Positions 39,148 through 49,318 of a stretch of DNA of 64,000 bases are shown one piece after another; the stretch's first letter is position 1; each line of letters starts with the position of its first letter. The stretch spans positions 248,001 to 312,000 of the forward strand of contig CAJNCI010000001.1 in NCBI GenBank assembly GCA_905221215.1. The letters are read 5' to 3'. Under the pieces are notes generated by a model. That model was not told where the DNA came from. It did not search any database and worked only from the letters and a program-made list of their open reading frames with translations. This stretch comes from a bacterium. GTDB taxonomy: Bacteria; Bacillota; Bacilli; Lactobacillales; Streptococcaceae. Made by a program: the position numbers and the translations under genes.

Positions 39148-39984
39148 ATGTATCGAATTCTAAATCCAATGAATCACAATGTCTCGCTTGTCAGAAATGA
39201 TAAAGGAGAAGAAGTGATTGTGATTGGTAAGGGGATTGCATTTGGGAAAAAGAAGGGGGATTTGATTGCTGAACATCAGGTGGAGAAAATCTTTCGGATG
39301 AAGACCGAAGAGTCAAGAGAAAACTTTATGGCTCTCCTCAAAGATGTTCCGCTTGATTTTATCACAGTGACTTATGAAATCATTGATAAGCTATCAAAGA
39401 AATATCATTATCCGATTCAAGAGTATCTCTACGTAACCTTGACAGATCATATTTACTGTTCTTACCAAGCTCTAGCACAAGGAAGGTACAAGGATAGTAA
39501 TCTGCCAGATATTTCCACTAAGTATCCTGTCGCTTTTCAAATCGCAAATGAAGCATTTGAAATTTACCGTCAGAAGCTAGCGGATCATTTTCCTGAGGAT
39601 GAAATTATTCGGATTGCTTATCATTTCATCAATGCTGAGGGTGAGAATGAAGTCCAAGTGGTTGAGTCGATTGATAAGAGGAAAGAAATTCTCAGCAATG
39701 TTGAAGAAGTGCTAAAGGACTATGCAATTCAACGAACCAAAAAGAATAATCATTTCTATGATCGCTTTATGATACATTTGAATTATTTCTTGGATTATTT
39801 AGACCGCTCTAGAGATGATAACCAATCGCTTCTGGATATGGAAGACCATATCAAACGATCCTATCCAAAAGCGTTCGAGATTGGTTCCAAGATCTATGAT
39901 GTGATTACGCAACATACGGGTCTTGATTTGTATAAAAGTGAACGTGTTTATCTAGTTCTACATATCCAACGTTTATTGTCATAA
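39148..39984 (+). CDS. lacT: Transcription antiterminator LacT (BglG family)
   Basis: 278 aa. N-terminal RNA-binding (CAT) domain (about 1-60: YRILNPMNHNVSLVRNDKGE, VIGKGIAFGKKKGD), then two PRD domains with regulatory histidines (LTDHIYCSYQAL; IAYHFINAEGE; YLVLHIQRL). HPr and EII-dependent phosphorylation of PRDs tells it whether lactose is being imported. It should open the terminator in its own leader, so it autoactivates lacTFEG. AAAGGAGG ribosome site. Confidence 0.95.
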   Translation: MYRILNPMNHNVSLVRNDKGEEVIVIGKGIAFGKKKGDLIAEHQVEKIFRMKTEESRENFMALLKDVPLDFITVTYEIIDKLSKKYHYPIQEYLYVTLTDHIYCSYQALAQGRYKDSNLPDISTKYPVAFQIANEAFEIYRQKLADHFPEDEIIRIAYHFINAEGENEVQVVESIDKRKEILSNVEEVLKDYAIQRTKKNNHFYDRFMIHLNYFLDYLDRSRDDNQSLLDMEDHIKRSYPKAFEIGSKIYDVITQHTGLDLYKSERVYLVLHIQRLLS

Positions 39985-40020
39985 AAAATTTAATTAAAAC
40001 TATATAAGGAGAATTCTATC

Positions 40021-40338
40021 ATGAATAGAGAAGAAGTAACATTGTTAGGTTTTGAAATCGTAGCCTATGCTGGCGATGCTCGTTCAAAACTATTGGAAGC
40101 CTTGAAGGCTGCTGAAGCTGGTGATTTTGCAAAAGCGGATAGCTTAGTTGAGGAAGCTGGTTCTTGCATTGCTGAAGCTCACCACGCTCAAACAAGTCTA
40201 TTGACTAAGGAAGCAGCTGGTGAAGATTTAGCTTATAGTGTGACCATGATGCATGGTCAAGATCACTTGATGACAACTATCTTGTTAAAAGATTTGATGC
40301 ACCATTTAATTGAACTGTACAAGAGAGGAGTTAAATAA
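40021..40338 (+). CDS. lacF: PTS system lactose-specific EIIA
   Basis: 105 aa, the helical trimeric Lac-family EIIA. The phosphorylated histidine is His78 in [11 protein letters not shown], same number as in lactococcal LacF. The stop overlaps the lacE ATG by one base (TAATG), giving coupled translation of the IIA and IICB partners. Confidence 0.97.
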   Translation: MNREEVTLLGFEIVAYAGDARSKLLEALKAAEAGDFAKADSLVEEAGSCIAEAHHAQTSLLTKEAAGEDLAYSVTMMHGQDHLMTTILLKDLMHHLIELYKRGVK

Positions 40339-42029
40339 TGAATAAACTAATTGCATTTATCGAGAAAGGAAAGCCTTTCTTTGAAAAATTATCTCGTAAT
40401 ATCTATCTTCGAGCTATTCGTGATGGTTTCATTGCAGGTATGCCTGTTATTCTCTTCTCAAGTATCTTTATCTTGATTGCCTTTGTACCAAACTCATGGG
40501 GCTTTAAATGGTCTGATGATGTTGTAGCTTTTCTGATGAAACCTTACAGCTATTCAATGGGGATTCTGGCTCTCTTGGTAGCTGGTACAACAGCTAAATC
40601 ATTGACTGACTCAGTCAACCGTAGCATGGAGAAAACCAATCAAATCAACTATATGTCAACATTGTTGGCAGCAATTGTTGGTTTGTTGATGTTGGCAGCT
40701 GATCCTATCGAAAATGGCCTAGCTACTGGATTCTTGGGGACAAAAGGTTTGCTTTCAGCCTTCCTTGCTGCCTTTGTTACCGTAGCTATCTATAAGGTTT
40801 GTGTTAAGAACAATGTCACTATTCGCATGCCTGACGAAGTTCCACCAAATATCTCACAAGTCTTTAAAGATGTGATCCCATTCACTCTATCAGTTGTTTC
40901 TCTTTATGCTCTTGATTTACTAGCTCGTCATTTTGTTGGTGCTAGTGTAGCAGAATCAATCGGTAAATTCTTTGCACCATTATTCTCTGCTGCTGATGGT
41001 TATCTAGGTATTACCATTATCTTTGGTGCCTTTGCCTTCTTCTGGTTTGTTGGTATCCATGGTCCATCTATCGTTGAGCCTGCTATCGCAGCTATTACCT
41101 ATGCAAATGCCGAAGTCAACTTGAACCTTCTCCAACAAGGTATGCACGCTGACAAGATTCTTACTTCTGGTACACAAATGTTTATCGTTACCATGGGTGG
41201 TACAGGTGCGACACTAGTTGTTCCATTCATGTTCATGTGGTTAACAAAATCAAAACGTAACCGTGCAATCGGACGTGCTTCAGTAGTTCCAACTTTCTTT
41301 GGTGTAAATGAACCAATCTTGTTTGGTGCACCACTTGTATTGAACCCAATCTTCTTCATTCCATTTATCTTTGCTCCTATCGCTAACGTATGGATCTTCA
41401 AATTCTTCATTGAAACTCTTGGAATGAACTCATTTACTGCTAATCTACCATGGACAACTCCAGCTCCACTAGGTCTAGTTCTTGGTACTAACTTCCAAGT
41501 TCTATCATTCATTCTTGCTGCCCTTCTAATTGTGGTTGACGTAGTCATTTACTATCCATTCCTTAAAGTCTATGATGAACAAATTCTTGAAGAAGAGCGA
41601 TCAGGTAAGTCTAATGATGAATTGAAAGAAAAAGTTGCTGCAAACTTCAACACTGCGAAAGCAGATGCTATTCTTGAAAAAGCTGGTGTAGAAGCAGCAC
41701 AAAATACAATCACTGAAGAAACAAATGTCCTCGTTCTCTGTGCAGGTGGAGGGACAAGTGGACTTCTTGCGAATGCTTTGAATAAGGCAGCAGCAGAATA
41801 CAATGTCCCTGTGAAAGCAGCAGCAGGTGGCTATGGTGCTCACCGTGAAATGTTGCCAGAGTTTGATCTTGTTATCCTTGCTCCTCAAGTTGCTTCAAAC
41901 TTTGAAGATATGAAAGCAGAAACAGATAAACTCGGTATTAAACTTGCCAAGACAGAAGGTGCTCAATACATCAAATTAACCCGTGATGGAAAAGGTGCTC
42001 TTGCATTTGTACAAGCTCAATTCGATTAA
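40338..42029 (+). CDS. lacE: PTS system lactose-specific EIICB
   Basis: 563 aa. N-terminal IIC membrane domain (about 1-440, with [12 protein letters not shown] and [17 protein letters not shown], the sugar-binding loops) and C-terminal IIB domain with phosphocysteine Cys468 in [12 protein letters not shown]. Brings lactose in as lactose-6-phosphate. The last 12 bases (Gln-Phe-Asp-stop) form the start of a 124-bp unit that is tandemly repeated downstream. Confidence 0.97.
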   Translation: MNKLIAFIEKGKPFFEKLSRNIYLRAIRDGFIAGMPVILFSSIFILIAFVPNSWGFKWSDDVVAFLMKPYSYSMGILALLVAGTTAKSLTDSVNRSMEKTNQINYMSTLLAAIVGLLMLAADPIENGLATGFLGTKGLLSAFLAAFVTVAIYKVCVKNNVTIRMPDEVPPNISQVFKDVIPFTLSVVSLYALDLLARHFVGASVAESIGKFFAPLFSAADGYLGITIIFGAFAFFWFVGIHGPSIVEPAIAAITYANAEVNLNLLQQGMHADKILTSGTQMFIVTMGGTGATLVVPFMFMWLTKSKRNRAIGRASVVPTFFGVNEPILFGAPLVLNPIFFIPFIFAPIANVWIFKFFIETLGMNSFTANLPWTTPAPLGLVLGTNFQVLSFILAALLIVVDVVIYYPFLKVYDEQILEEERSGKSNDELKEKVAANFNTAKADAILEKAGVEAAQNTITEETNVLVLCAGGGTSGLLANALNKAAAEYNVPVKAAAGGYGAHREMLPEFDLVILAPQVASNFEDMKAETDKLGIKLAKTEGAQYIKLTRDGKGALAFVQAQFD

Positions 42030-42270
42030 CAATAGGGACTGTGAAACAGTCTCCTATCGTTACGGAAATCGCTATGGCGAATTTCCTAATCGCCTTGTTA
42101 ATTCGTCGGTAAAAAGATATCGTTTTTACCTCCTCATGTCACAATTCGATTAATAATAGGGACTATGAAATAGTTTCCTCTCGTTACGGAAATCGCTATG
42201 GCGAATTTCCTAATCGCCTTATTAATTCGTCGGTAAAAAGATATCGTTTTTACCTCCTCATGTCACAATT
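42018..42270 (+). repeat. Two tandem copies of a 124-bp structured unit between lacE and lacG
   Basis: Units 42018-42141 and 42142-42265, with the first bases of a third (to about 42270). They differ at six positions (42030, 42041, 42047, 42051, 42056, 42097 against +124). Each contains a hairpin GGGACTGT GAA ACAGTCTC, a second hairpin GAAATCGC TAT GGCGAATTTC, and a third GTAAAAA/TTTTTAC. The G42041-C47 pair of copy 1 is A-T in copy 2. The unit starts with the last three codons and stop of lacE. No ORF is seen. Confidence 0.9.
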
Positions 42271-42287
42271 TGGTGACTTGGTACAAG

Positions 42288-42337
42288 AAGTGAGATGGAG
42301 AAGGATGGCTCACTGACTCCTCTCCTCTCACTTTTAC
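42288..42337 (+). terminator. Attenuator-like hairpin before lacG
   Basis: AAGTGAGATGGAGAAGGA (42288-42305) pairs with TCCTCTCCTCTCACTT (42318-42333), 16 bp with two single-base bulges, followed by a T-rich segment. It would lower transcription entering lacG, as there is no promoter between lacE and lacG. Confidence 0.65.
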
Positions 42338-42358
42338 TTTATTTAAATCAAGAAATAG

Positions 42359-43774
<1,416 letters not shown>

Positions 43775-43816
43775 TAGAATGAGTAATTAGATATAGAATT
43801 CTAGTGAGGCAAAAAG

Positions 43817-44074
43817 ATGTTCAAAGATTTTATCCAATCAATTTATGAAAAAGTTTATATTATAAATTTCGAAAAATGTTCTCAAATACCGTGTTTGACG
43901 AATGAAGAATTGAAAAGTCTCGGAAAATGGTATGTCTCGACTGGTAAAGAATGGATTTGTCATTCAGATTATGAGCTGGAAGAATTTAAAAATCTGTTTT
44001 TAAATTTTATCAATCCTGAAGAATGGGATAATATCTCCTTTGATTCAGATTTTATGCCGTTTCAACAATCATAA
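43817..44074 (+). CDS. Hypothetical protein (85 aa)
   Basis: Not recognised. 85 aa, acidic, aromatic-rich (KSLGKWYVSTGKEWICHSDY; NPEEWDNISFDSDFMPF), no membrane helix or signal peptide. ATG follows GTGAGGC. It starts 42 bp after lacG and ends before the bidirectional terminator, so it rides on lacTFEG transcription. AT-rich codon use differs from the highly biased lac genes, suggesting separate origin or low expression. Confidence 0.6.
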   Translation: MFKDFIQSIYEKVYIINFEKCSQIPCLTNEELKSLGKWYVSTGKEWICHSDYELEEFKNLFLNFINPEEWDNISFDSDFMPFQQS

Positions 44075-44110
44075 AGAATCTAGGAAACTCTTTGTAAAAA
44101 TCTTCATCAA

Positions 44111-44157
44111 AAAATGCGTCATATCAAGATTCTTATTTTCTTGATATGACGCATTTT
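44111..44157. terminator. Bidirectional terminator between the lac operon and lacR
   Basis: Perfect 19-bp stem (44111-44129 with 44139-44157), 9-nt loop, A/T flanks on both sides. Serves the plus-strand lac operon and minus-strand lacR. Confidence 0.92.
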
Positions 44158-44178
44158 ATATTTTATCAATCCTCAGTT

Positions 44179-44946
44179 TTATGGTTTAGAAAGAATAATT
44201 TTTGTTTGTTTTGAAAGTTGTTCAAACGTTTCTTTGCTCAGTTTAGAATCTGAAACGATGGTATCAATATCAGAGATATTGTAGAAGGTATAGAAATCAA
44301 ATTTATTGAATTTACTATTGTCAGCTAGTAAGTATTTTTTATTGGAATTGTTGAGGGCGATGCGTTGGGATTCACCTTCCTCTTCACTAAAGGTCGCAAT
44401 CGCATTGTCCTGAATACCATTACAGCTAACGAAAGCTTTAGAAAATTGTAGATTGGCCAAATTTTGCAAGGTTAGTGTTCCCACAAAGGCTCCAGTGATA
44501 GAGCGATAGTTTCCACCGATTAAAATCAAATCTGTTAGTTTTCGTTCGTTTAGGATGAGAAAGACTGGTAAACTGTTTGTTACAACACGAATATTATCGA
44601 TTGGCAGTTCACGGGCAAAAGATTCCAAGGTTGTACCTGGGCCGATAAAAATGGTCTCTCCCTCATCAATTAAATGACCGGCAAAACGACTAATTTCTTG
44701 TTTTTCTGCGATTTGTAAGCTTTGTTTTTCGATATTGGAACGTTCATTGTTTAAAATAGAACCTGTGCGAATTTTCTCAGCTCCACCGTGAACCCGAACA
44801 AGTAGATCCTTGTCTGCCAACTCTTGCAAGTAGCGTCTAGCAGTCATATCAGACACATCCAAGCGAGTCATGATTTCTTTTACAGTAATAGTTCCCTTTG
44901 TATTTACCGTTTCTAGAATATTATCTAGTTTTTCCTGCTTTAACAT
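44179..44946 (-). CDS. lacR: Lactose phosphotransferase system repressor LacR (DeoR family)
   Basis: 255 aa. N-terminal DeoR helix-turn-helix (VKEIMTRLDVSDMTARRYLQ, VRVHGGAEK) and a C-terminal sugar-phosphate-sensing domain (IFIGPGTTLESFARELP, LIGGNYRSITGAFVG). In lactococci and S. mutans LacR is released by tagatose-6-phosphate. The start at 44946 is 8 nt after GAGG; a GTG at 44955 overlaps that site. Encoded convergently at the end of the island, with GTTTGT-type operator candidates at the head of both the PTS and lacA transcripts. Confidence 0.93.
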   Translation of the reverse strand: MLKQEKLDNILETVNTKGTITVKEIMTRLDVSDMTARRYLQELADKDLLVRVHGGAEKIRTGSILNNERSNIEKQSLQIAEKQEISRFAGHLIDEGETIFIGPGTTLESFARELPIDNIRVVTNSLPVFLILNERKLTDLILIGGNYRSITGAFVGTLTLQNLANLQFSKAFVSCNGIQDNAIATFSEEEGESQRIALNNSNKKYLLADNSKFNKFDFYTFYNISDIDTIVSDSKLSKETFEQLSKQTKIILSKP

Positions 44947-44971
44947 CGTTATCACCTCTATTTCTATTACT

Positions 44972-45000
44972 ATTTTATCATAAAGTATTCAATCAATCAA
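44972..45000 (-). promoter_or_regulatory. lacR promoter
   Basis: Minus strand TTGATT (44995-45000), 17-bp spacer ending TGA, TAAAAT (44972-44977). Confidence 0.65.
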
Positions 45001-45023
45001 TTTAAAAAACAAAAGAAAACAAA

Positions 45024-45062
45024 AACAAAAATATCATGGTTGTTTTAAACAAACCATGATAT
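45024..45062 (-). terminator. nrdF terminator
   Basis: ATATCATGGTTGTTT (45031-45045) pairs with AAACAAACCATGATAT (45047-45062). On the minus strand a T-rich run follows. Confidence 0.85.
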
Positions 45063-45088
45063 TTGTTATCACTCATAAAATAGATGAC

Positions 45089-46051
45089 TTAGTCCAAACC
45101 GTAGTTGTAGTCATCGTCTTGCATAGCTTCAACTTCACCAAGAAGGTAACCATTTCCGACTTGAGAGAAGAAGTCGTGGTTGGAAGTTCCTGTTGAAATA
45201 CCGTTCATGACGATTGGGTTGACATCATCTGCTGAGTCTGGGAAGAGTGGATCTTGTCCCAGGTTCATGAGTGCCTTGTTGGCATTGTAGCGAAGGAAGG
45301 TTTTAACTTCTTCCGTCCAACCAACACCGTCATAGAGACTCTCTGTATAACCTTCTTCATTCTCATAAAGAGTATAGAGCAGGTCGTACATCCAATCCTT
45401 GAGTTTTTCTTGCTCATCTTCTGGTAGTTCATTGAAACCAAGTTGGAATTTGTAACCGATGTAGGTTCCGTGAACAGACTCATCACGAATGATCAATTTG
45501 ATGATTTCCGCAACGTTGGCTAGTTTGTTGTTACCAAGATAGTAGAGGGGAGTGAAGAAACCTGAGTAGAAGAGGAAGGTTTCAAGGAAGACGCTGGCAA
45601 CTTTCTTTTCAAGTGGGCTACCGTTGAGGTAGATTTCGTTGACGATCTCAGCCTTCTTTTGTAGGTAAGGATTGGTATTGGTCCATTCGAAAATTTCTTC
45701 AATCTCAGCCTTGGTATTTAGGGTAGAGAAGATAGAAGAGTAAGATTTTGCGTGGACGGATTCCATAAATTGGATGTTATTGAAAACAGCTTCCTCATGC
45801 GGTGTACGGATGTCTGCGCGAAGGGCTTGAACTCCAGTTTCAGATTGCATAGTGTCGAGAAGGGTTAGACCACCAAAGACTTTTCCAACTAAGTCTTTTT
45901 CTACATTTGATAGCTTTCTCCAGTCATCCAAGTCGTTAGACAAGGGAATACGTGTATCGAGCCAGAATTGCTCCGTCAGTTTTTCCCAAGTTGATTTGTC
46001 GATGACATCTTCGATGGCATTCCAGTTAATGGCTTTGTAGTAAGTTTCCAT
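45089..46051 (-). CDS. nrdF: Class Ib ribonucleotide reductase beta subunit
   Basis: 320 aa. Holds the metal-tyrosyl radical (Mn or Fe) for NrdE. Metal ligands are visible: Asp66, Glu97 and His100 in MESVHAKSYS, with the radical Tyr104 next to them; the second E-x2-H (ESVHGTYIGY) is also present. The C-terminal tail that docks to NrdE is intact (ends DDDYNYGLD). It is separated from nrdE by 189 bp containing a hairpin and a possible -10, so it may be transcribed partly on its own. No nrdI is present in this window. Confidence 0.96.
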   Translation of the reverse strand: METYYKAINWNAIEDVIDKSTWEKLTEQFWLDTRIPLSNDLDDWRKLSNVEKDLVGKVFGGLTLLDTMQSETGVQALRADIRTPHEEAVFNNIQFMESVHAKSYSSIFSTLNTKAEIEEIFEWTNTNPYLQKKAEIVNEIYLNGSPLEKKVASVFLETFLFYSGFFTPLYYLGNNKLANVAEIIKLIIRDESVHGTYIGYKFQLGFNELPEDEQEKLKDWMYDLLYTLYENEEGYTESLYDGVGWTEEVKTFLRYNANKALMNLGQDPLFPDSADDVNPIVMNGISTGTSNHDFFSQVGNGYLLGEVEAMQDDDYNYGLD

Positions 46052-46129
46052 TTGAAATCTCTTTCTGTGTTTAATATTGCGAACTCACAATTATTTCTAT
46101 TTTATCATAATTCTAGAGGAGTATCGCAC

Positions 46130-46153
46130 AAAAAGTCGGAAGACCGACTTTTT
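46130..46153. terminator. Hairpin between nrdE and nrdF
   Basis: AAAAAGTCGG/CCGACTTTTT, perfect 10-bp stem, symmetric A/T flanks. On the minus strand it would cut nrdE transcription before nrdF. A minus-strand TGA-TAAAAT (46101-46106) lies just after it and could restart transcription. Confidence 0.7.
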
Positions 46154-46240
46154 TGTTATTTCATAGTATAGATGCTTATTCCAGTTCAGTCTGATAAATG
46201 AATCGATAGCCTGAGTAAATGTAGTTTCCTCAAGAAAAGA

Positions 46241-48400
46241 TTAAATCACACAGCTTTCACATTGGTTGGCACCGACTTCTCCACCATCATCTGTAAAGGT
46301 ACGGACGTAGTAGATAGACTTGATTCCCTTGTTAAAGGCATAGTTACGAAGGATAGACAAGTCACGTGTCGTTTGTTTGTTTTCTTTCTTCCATTCGTAA
46401 AGTCCTTTGGGAATGTCACTACGCATGAAGAGTGTGAGTGAAAGTCCTTGGTCCACGTGCTCAGTTGCAGCAGCATAGACATCAATCACCTTACGCATAT
46501 CCATGTCGTAAGCAGAAGTGTAGTAAGGAATGGTTTCTGTTGACAATCCAGCAGCAGGGTAGTAGATTTTACCGATTTTCTTCTCTTGGCGTTCTTCGAT
46601 ACGTTGCGTAATCGGGTGGATAGAAGCAGAAACGTCGTTGATATAGCTGATAGAACCATTTGGCGCTACAGCAAGACGGTTTTGGTGGTAAAGTCCATCT
46701 GCTTGAACCTTGTCGCGAAGTTCAGCCCAGTCAGCAGCGCTTGGAATAAAGACATCTTTAAAGAGTTCTTTAACACGGTCTGATTTTGGAACAAATTCGC
46801 CTGTCACATACTTGTCGAAGTAGCTTCCGTTAGCATAGTCTGATTTTTCAAAGTTATGGAAGGTAATACCACGTTCACGCGCGATATTGTTTGACTCAAC
46901 CAAGGTCCAGTAGTTCATAAGCATAAAGTAGATGCTTGTAAATTCAACAGACTCAGGCGATCCATATTCAATCAATTGTTGGGCAAGGTAGCTGTGAAGT
47001 CCCATGGCACCAAGACCAAAGGTGTGGGCTTGGCTATTTCCGTGGTCGATGGTAGGAACAGCTACGATGTGCGAACTATCTGTAACGAAAGTAAGGGCAC
47101 GAACCATAGCACGGATAGAACGACCAAAGTCAGGTGAAGTCATCATGTTGACTACGTTGGTTGAACCAAGGTTACATGAAACGTCCGTTCCCATTTGAAG
47201 GAATTCTTGAGCATCGTTGATCAAGCTTGGTTCTTGAACTTGAAGAATCTCAGAACACAAGTTACTCATGATAATCTTACCATCAACAGGATTTGCACGG
47301 TTAGCCGTATCAATGTTGACGACATAAGGGTAACCAGACTCTTGTTGCAATTTAGAGATTTCAGTTTCCAAATCACGCGCTTTGATTTTTGTTTTGCGGA
47401 TGTTTGGATTTGCGACCAATTCATCGTATTTTTCAGTGATGTCGATATAGTTGAATGGCACACCATATTCAAGTTCTACAGAATATGGGCTGAAGAGGTA
47501 CATTTCTTCATTTTTACGAGCCAATTCGTAGAATTTATCGGGTACCACGACACCAAGTGAAAGGGTCTTGACACGAACTTTTTCATCGGCGTTTTCTTTC
47601 TTAGTGGAAAGGAAGGCGATGATATCTGGGTGAAAGACGTTGAGGTAGACAACACCGGCACCTTGACGTTGACCTAATTGGTTTGAGTAAGAGAAGCTAT
47701 CTTCAAAAAGCTTCATAACTGGTACGACACCAGAAGCTGCTCCTTCATAGCCCTTGATAGGAGCACCAGCTTCACGAAGGTTGCTGAGAGTAATTCCCAC
47801 ACCACCACCAATACGTGAAAGTTGAAGAGCTGAGTTGATAGAACGTCCGATAGAGTTCATATCATCAGTTACTTGGATCAGGAAACAAGATACCAACTCC
47901 CCACGACGAGCACGTCCAGCATTCAAGAAGGAAGGTGTGGCAGGTTGGTAGCGTTGGTGGATGATTTCATTGGCAATATCGATGGCAATAGCTTCATTAC
48001 CATCAGCGAAATAAAGGGCGTTAAAGAAGACGCGGTCTTCCATACTTTCAAGATAATATTCACCGTCGTTAGTCTTTAAGGCATATTGATTGTAAAACTT
48101 ATAGGCTGCCATGAAAGACTTGAATTGGAAGTTTTGTTCTTTGATAAATTGATGCAATTCTTCCAAAAATTCTGGACGGTATTTCTTGATAAAGGCTGTT
48201 TCGATGTAGTTGTTTTCAATGAGGTAATTGATTTTATCTTTGATTGAATCAAAAACCATAGTGTTTGGAACTACATTTTCTTTAAAGAAAGCATCCAAGG
48301 CTTCCTTATCTTTATGAAGCATGATTTGTCCATTGACAGGACGGTTGATTTCGTTATTGAGACGGAAGTAAGTCACGTCCTCAAGATGTTTTAATCCCAT
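46241..48400 (-). CDS. nrdE: Class Ib ribonucleotide reductase alpha subunit
   Basis: 719 aa. Catalytic subunit reducing ribonucleoside diphosphates. N-terminal ATP-cone remnant is short, as in NrdE. Active-site segments SNLCSEILQVQ, DVSCNLGST and the radical-path tyrosines near the C-terminus are present. The redox-active tail ends CESCVI. Re-reduced by NrdH encoded just upstream (80 bp). Confidence 0.97.
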   Translation of the reverse strand: MGLKHLEDVTYFRLNNEINRPVNGQIMLHKDKEALDAFFKENVVPNTMVFDSIKDKINYLIENNYIETAFIKKYRPEFLEELHQFIKEQNFQFKSFMAAYKFYNQYALKTNDGEYYLESMEDRVFFNALYFADGNEAIAIDIANEIIHQRYQPATPSFLNAGRARRGELVSCFLIQVTDDMNSIGRSINSALQLSRIGGGVGITLSNLREAGAPIKGYEGAASGVVPVMKLFEDSFSYSNQLGQRQGAGVVYLNVFHPDIIAFLSTKKENADEKVRVKTLSLGVVVPDKFYELARKNEEMYLFSPYSVELEYGVPFNYIDITEKYDELVANPNIRKTKIKARDLETEISKLQQESGYPYVVNIDTANRANPVDGKIIMSNLCSEILQVQEPSLINDAQEFLQMGTDVSCNLGSTNVVNMMTSPDFGRSIRAMVRALTFVTDSSHIVAVPTIDHGNSQAHTFGLGAMGLHSYLAQQLIEYGSPESVEFTSIYFMLMNYWTLVESNNIARERGITFHNFEKSDYANGSYFDKYVTGEFVPKSDRVKELFKDVFIPSAADWAELRDKVQADGLYHQNRLAVAPNGSISYINDVSASIHPITQRIEERQEKKIGKIYYPAAGLSTETIPYYTSAYDMDMRKVIDVYAAATEHVDQGLSLTLFMRSDIPKGLYEWKKENKQTTRDLSILRNYAFNKGIKSIYYVRTFTDDGGEVGANQCESCVI

Positions 48401-48480
48401 AAAATTTCCCTTATCTAATTACAAAAGAAAGGCTTCTAAGTTAGCCCTAGAAGCAGTTTCTTCTGGATGATGTACTAAGA

Positions 48481-48699
48481 TTATGCTAATTGTTTCAATT
48501 TTCCTGGTTGGAAACCTGAAAAGACTTCAGTTGGTGTTTGGATAACAGGAGCTGCGCTGAAACCGAGCTCTTTAACTTGATCGATGTACTCAGGTTGCTC
48601 ATCAAGATTGATTTCACGATAAGCGACATTATTACTGTCTAAGAAACGTTTAGTCATCTTACATTGGACACAGTTGTTTTTAGAATAAACGGTTACCAT
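48481..48699 (-). CDS. nrdH: Glutaredoxin-like protein NrdH
   Basis: 72 aa, thioredoxin fold. Redox motif C10-V-Q-C13; the class signature SGFQPGKL is at the end. Electron donor for NrdE. AAGGAG 7 nt before ATG. First gene of the nrdHEF transcription unit; a small hairpin (GCTTCTA/TAGAAGC, about 48431-48453) lies between it and nrdE. Confidence 0.96.
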   Translation of the reverse strand: MVTVYSKNNCVQCKMTKRFLDSNNVAYREINLDEQPEYIDQVKELGFSAAPVIQTPTEVFSGFQPGKLKQLA

Positions 48700-48734
48700 T
48701 GTGTAACTCCTTTTTCAAAATAGATTACTTTCTT

Positions 48735-48762
48735 AGTATATCAGAAAATAAATTTTTGTCAA
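48735..48762 (-). promoter_or_regulatory. nrdH promoter
   Basis: Minus strand TTGACA (48757-48762), 16-bp spacer ending TGA, TATACT (48735-48740). Confidence 0.85.
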
Positions 48763-48770
48763 TGATTTAA

Positions 48771-48827
48771 AACTAAATATAGTGGTCTGTTTTTGCACAT
48801 GATACCATAAAGCACAATATGTAGTGT
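48771..48827 (-). promoter_or_regulatory. Pair of NrdR-box-like sites upstream of nrdH
   Basis: Minus strand ACCACTATATTTAGTT (48771-48786) and ACACTACATATTGTGC (48812-48827) resemble the 16-bp NrdR palindrome ACACwATATATwGTGT. Their centres are 41 bp apart, close to four helical turns, as required for cooperative NrdR binding. The proximal box is 8 bp upstream of the -35. Confidence 0.75.
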
Positions 48828-48958
48828 TTGTTTTGTAAAATAGTGATGATTATCCTACAAGTAGTTTTTTGGAAAACTATATCCTGTGTTTTGTTATCTA
48901 GAATAGAAGATTTTCAGGAAGTTATCTGAAAGGAAATCGAATAAATCCCATAAAATGC

Positions 48959-48987
48959 TTGAAAAAAATCCTAGAAGATGATATAAT
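48959..48987 (+). promoter_or_regulatory. ptsHI promoter
   Basis: TTGAAA (48959-48964), 17-bp spacer ending TGA, TATAAT (48982-48987). Strong, as expected. Confidence 0.85.
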
Positions 48988-49049
48988 ACCAAATTGTAAG
49001 GGTTATCACATATAACTCAAATAAGAAAGAACAAAAGGAGAGTCAAACT

Positions 49050-49313
49050 ATGGCTTCTAAAGATTTCCACGTAGTGGCAGAAACAGGTATTCACGCACGT
49101 CCAGCAACATTGTTGGTACAAACGGCTAGCAAATTTGCTTCAGATATCACTCTTGAGTACAAAGGTAAATCAGTTAACCTTAAATCAATCATGGGTGTTA
49201 TGAGTCTTGGTGTTGGCCAAGGTGCTGACGTAACTATCTCAGCTGAAGGTGCAGATGCAGATGATGCTATCGCTGCAATCTCAGAAACAATGGAAAAAGA
49301 AGGATTGGCATAA
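49050..49313 (+). CDS. ptsH: Phosphocarrier protein HPr
   Basis: 87 aa. Carries phosphate from enzyme I to all PTS EIIA proteins. His15 (TGIHARPAT) is the catalytic site and Ser46 (LKSIMGV) is the HPr-kinase site through which it becomes the CcpA co-repressor, connecting to the cre sites at the galactose PTS, lacT and dha promoters of this window. AAAGGAG ribosome site, optimal codons. Confidence 0.98.
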   Translation: MASKDFHVVAETGIHARPATLLVQTASKFASDITLEYKGKSVNLKSIMGVMSLGVGQGADVTISAEGADADDAIAAISETMEKEGLA

Positions 49314-49318
49314 GGAAA

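Noticed and set aside
42018..42270. CRISPR or terminator-array reading of the lacE-lacG repeats
   Set aside because: Only two long, contiguous units with no spacers; the hairpins lack T tracts.
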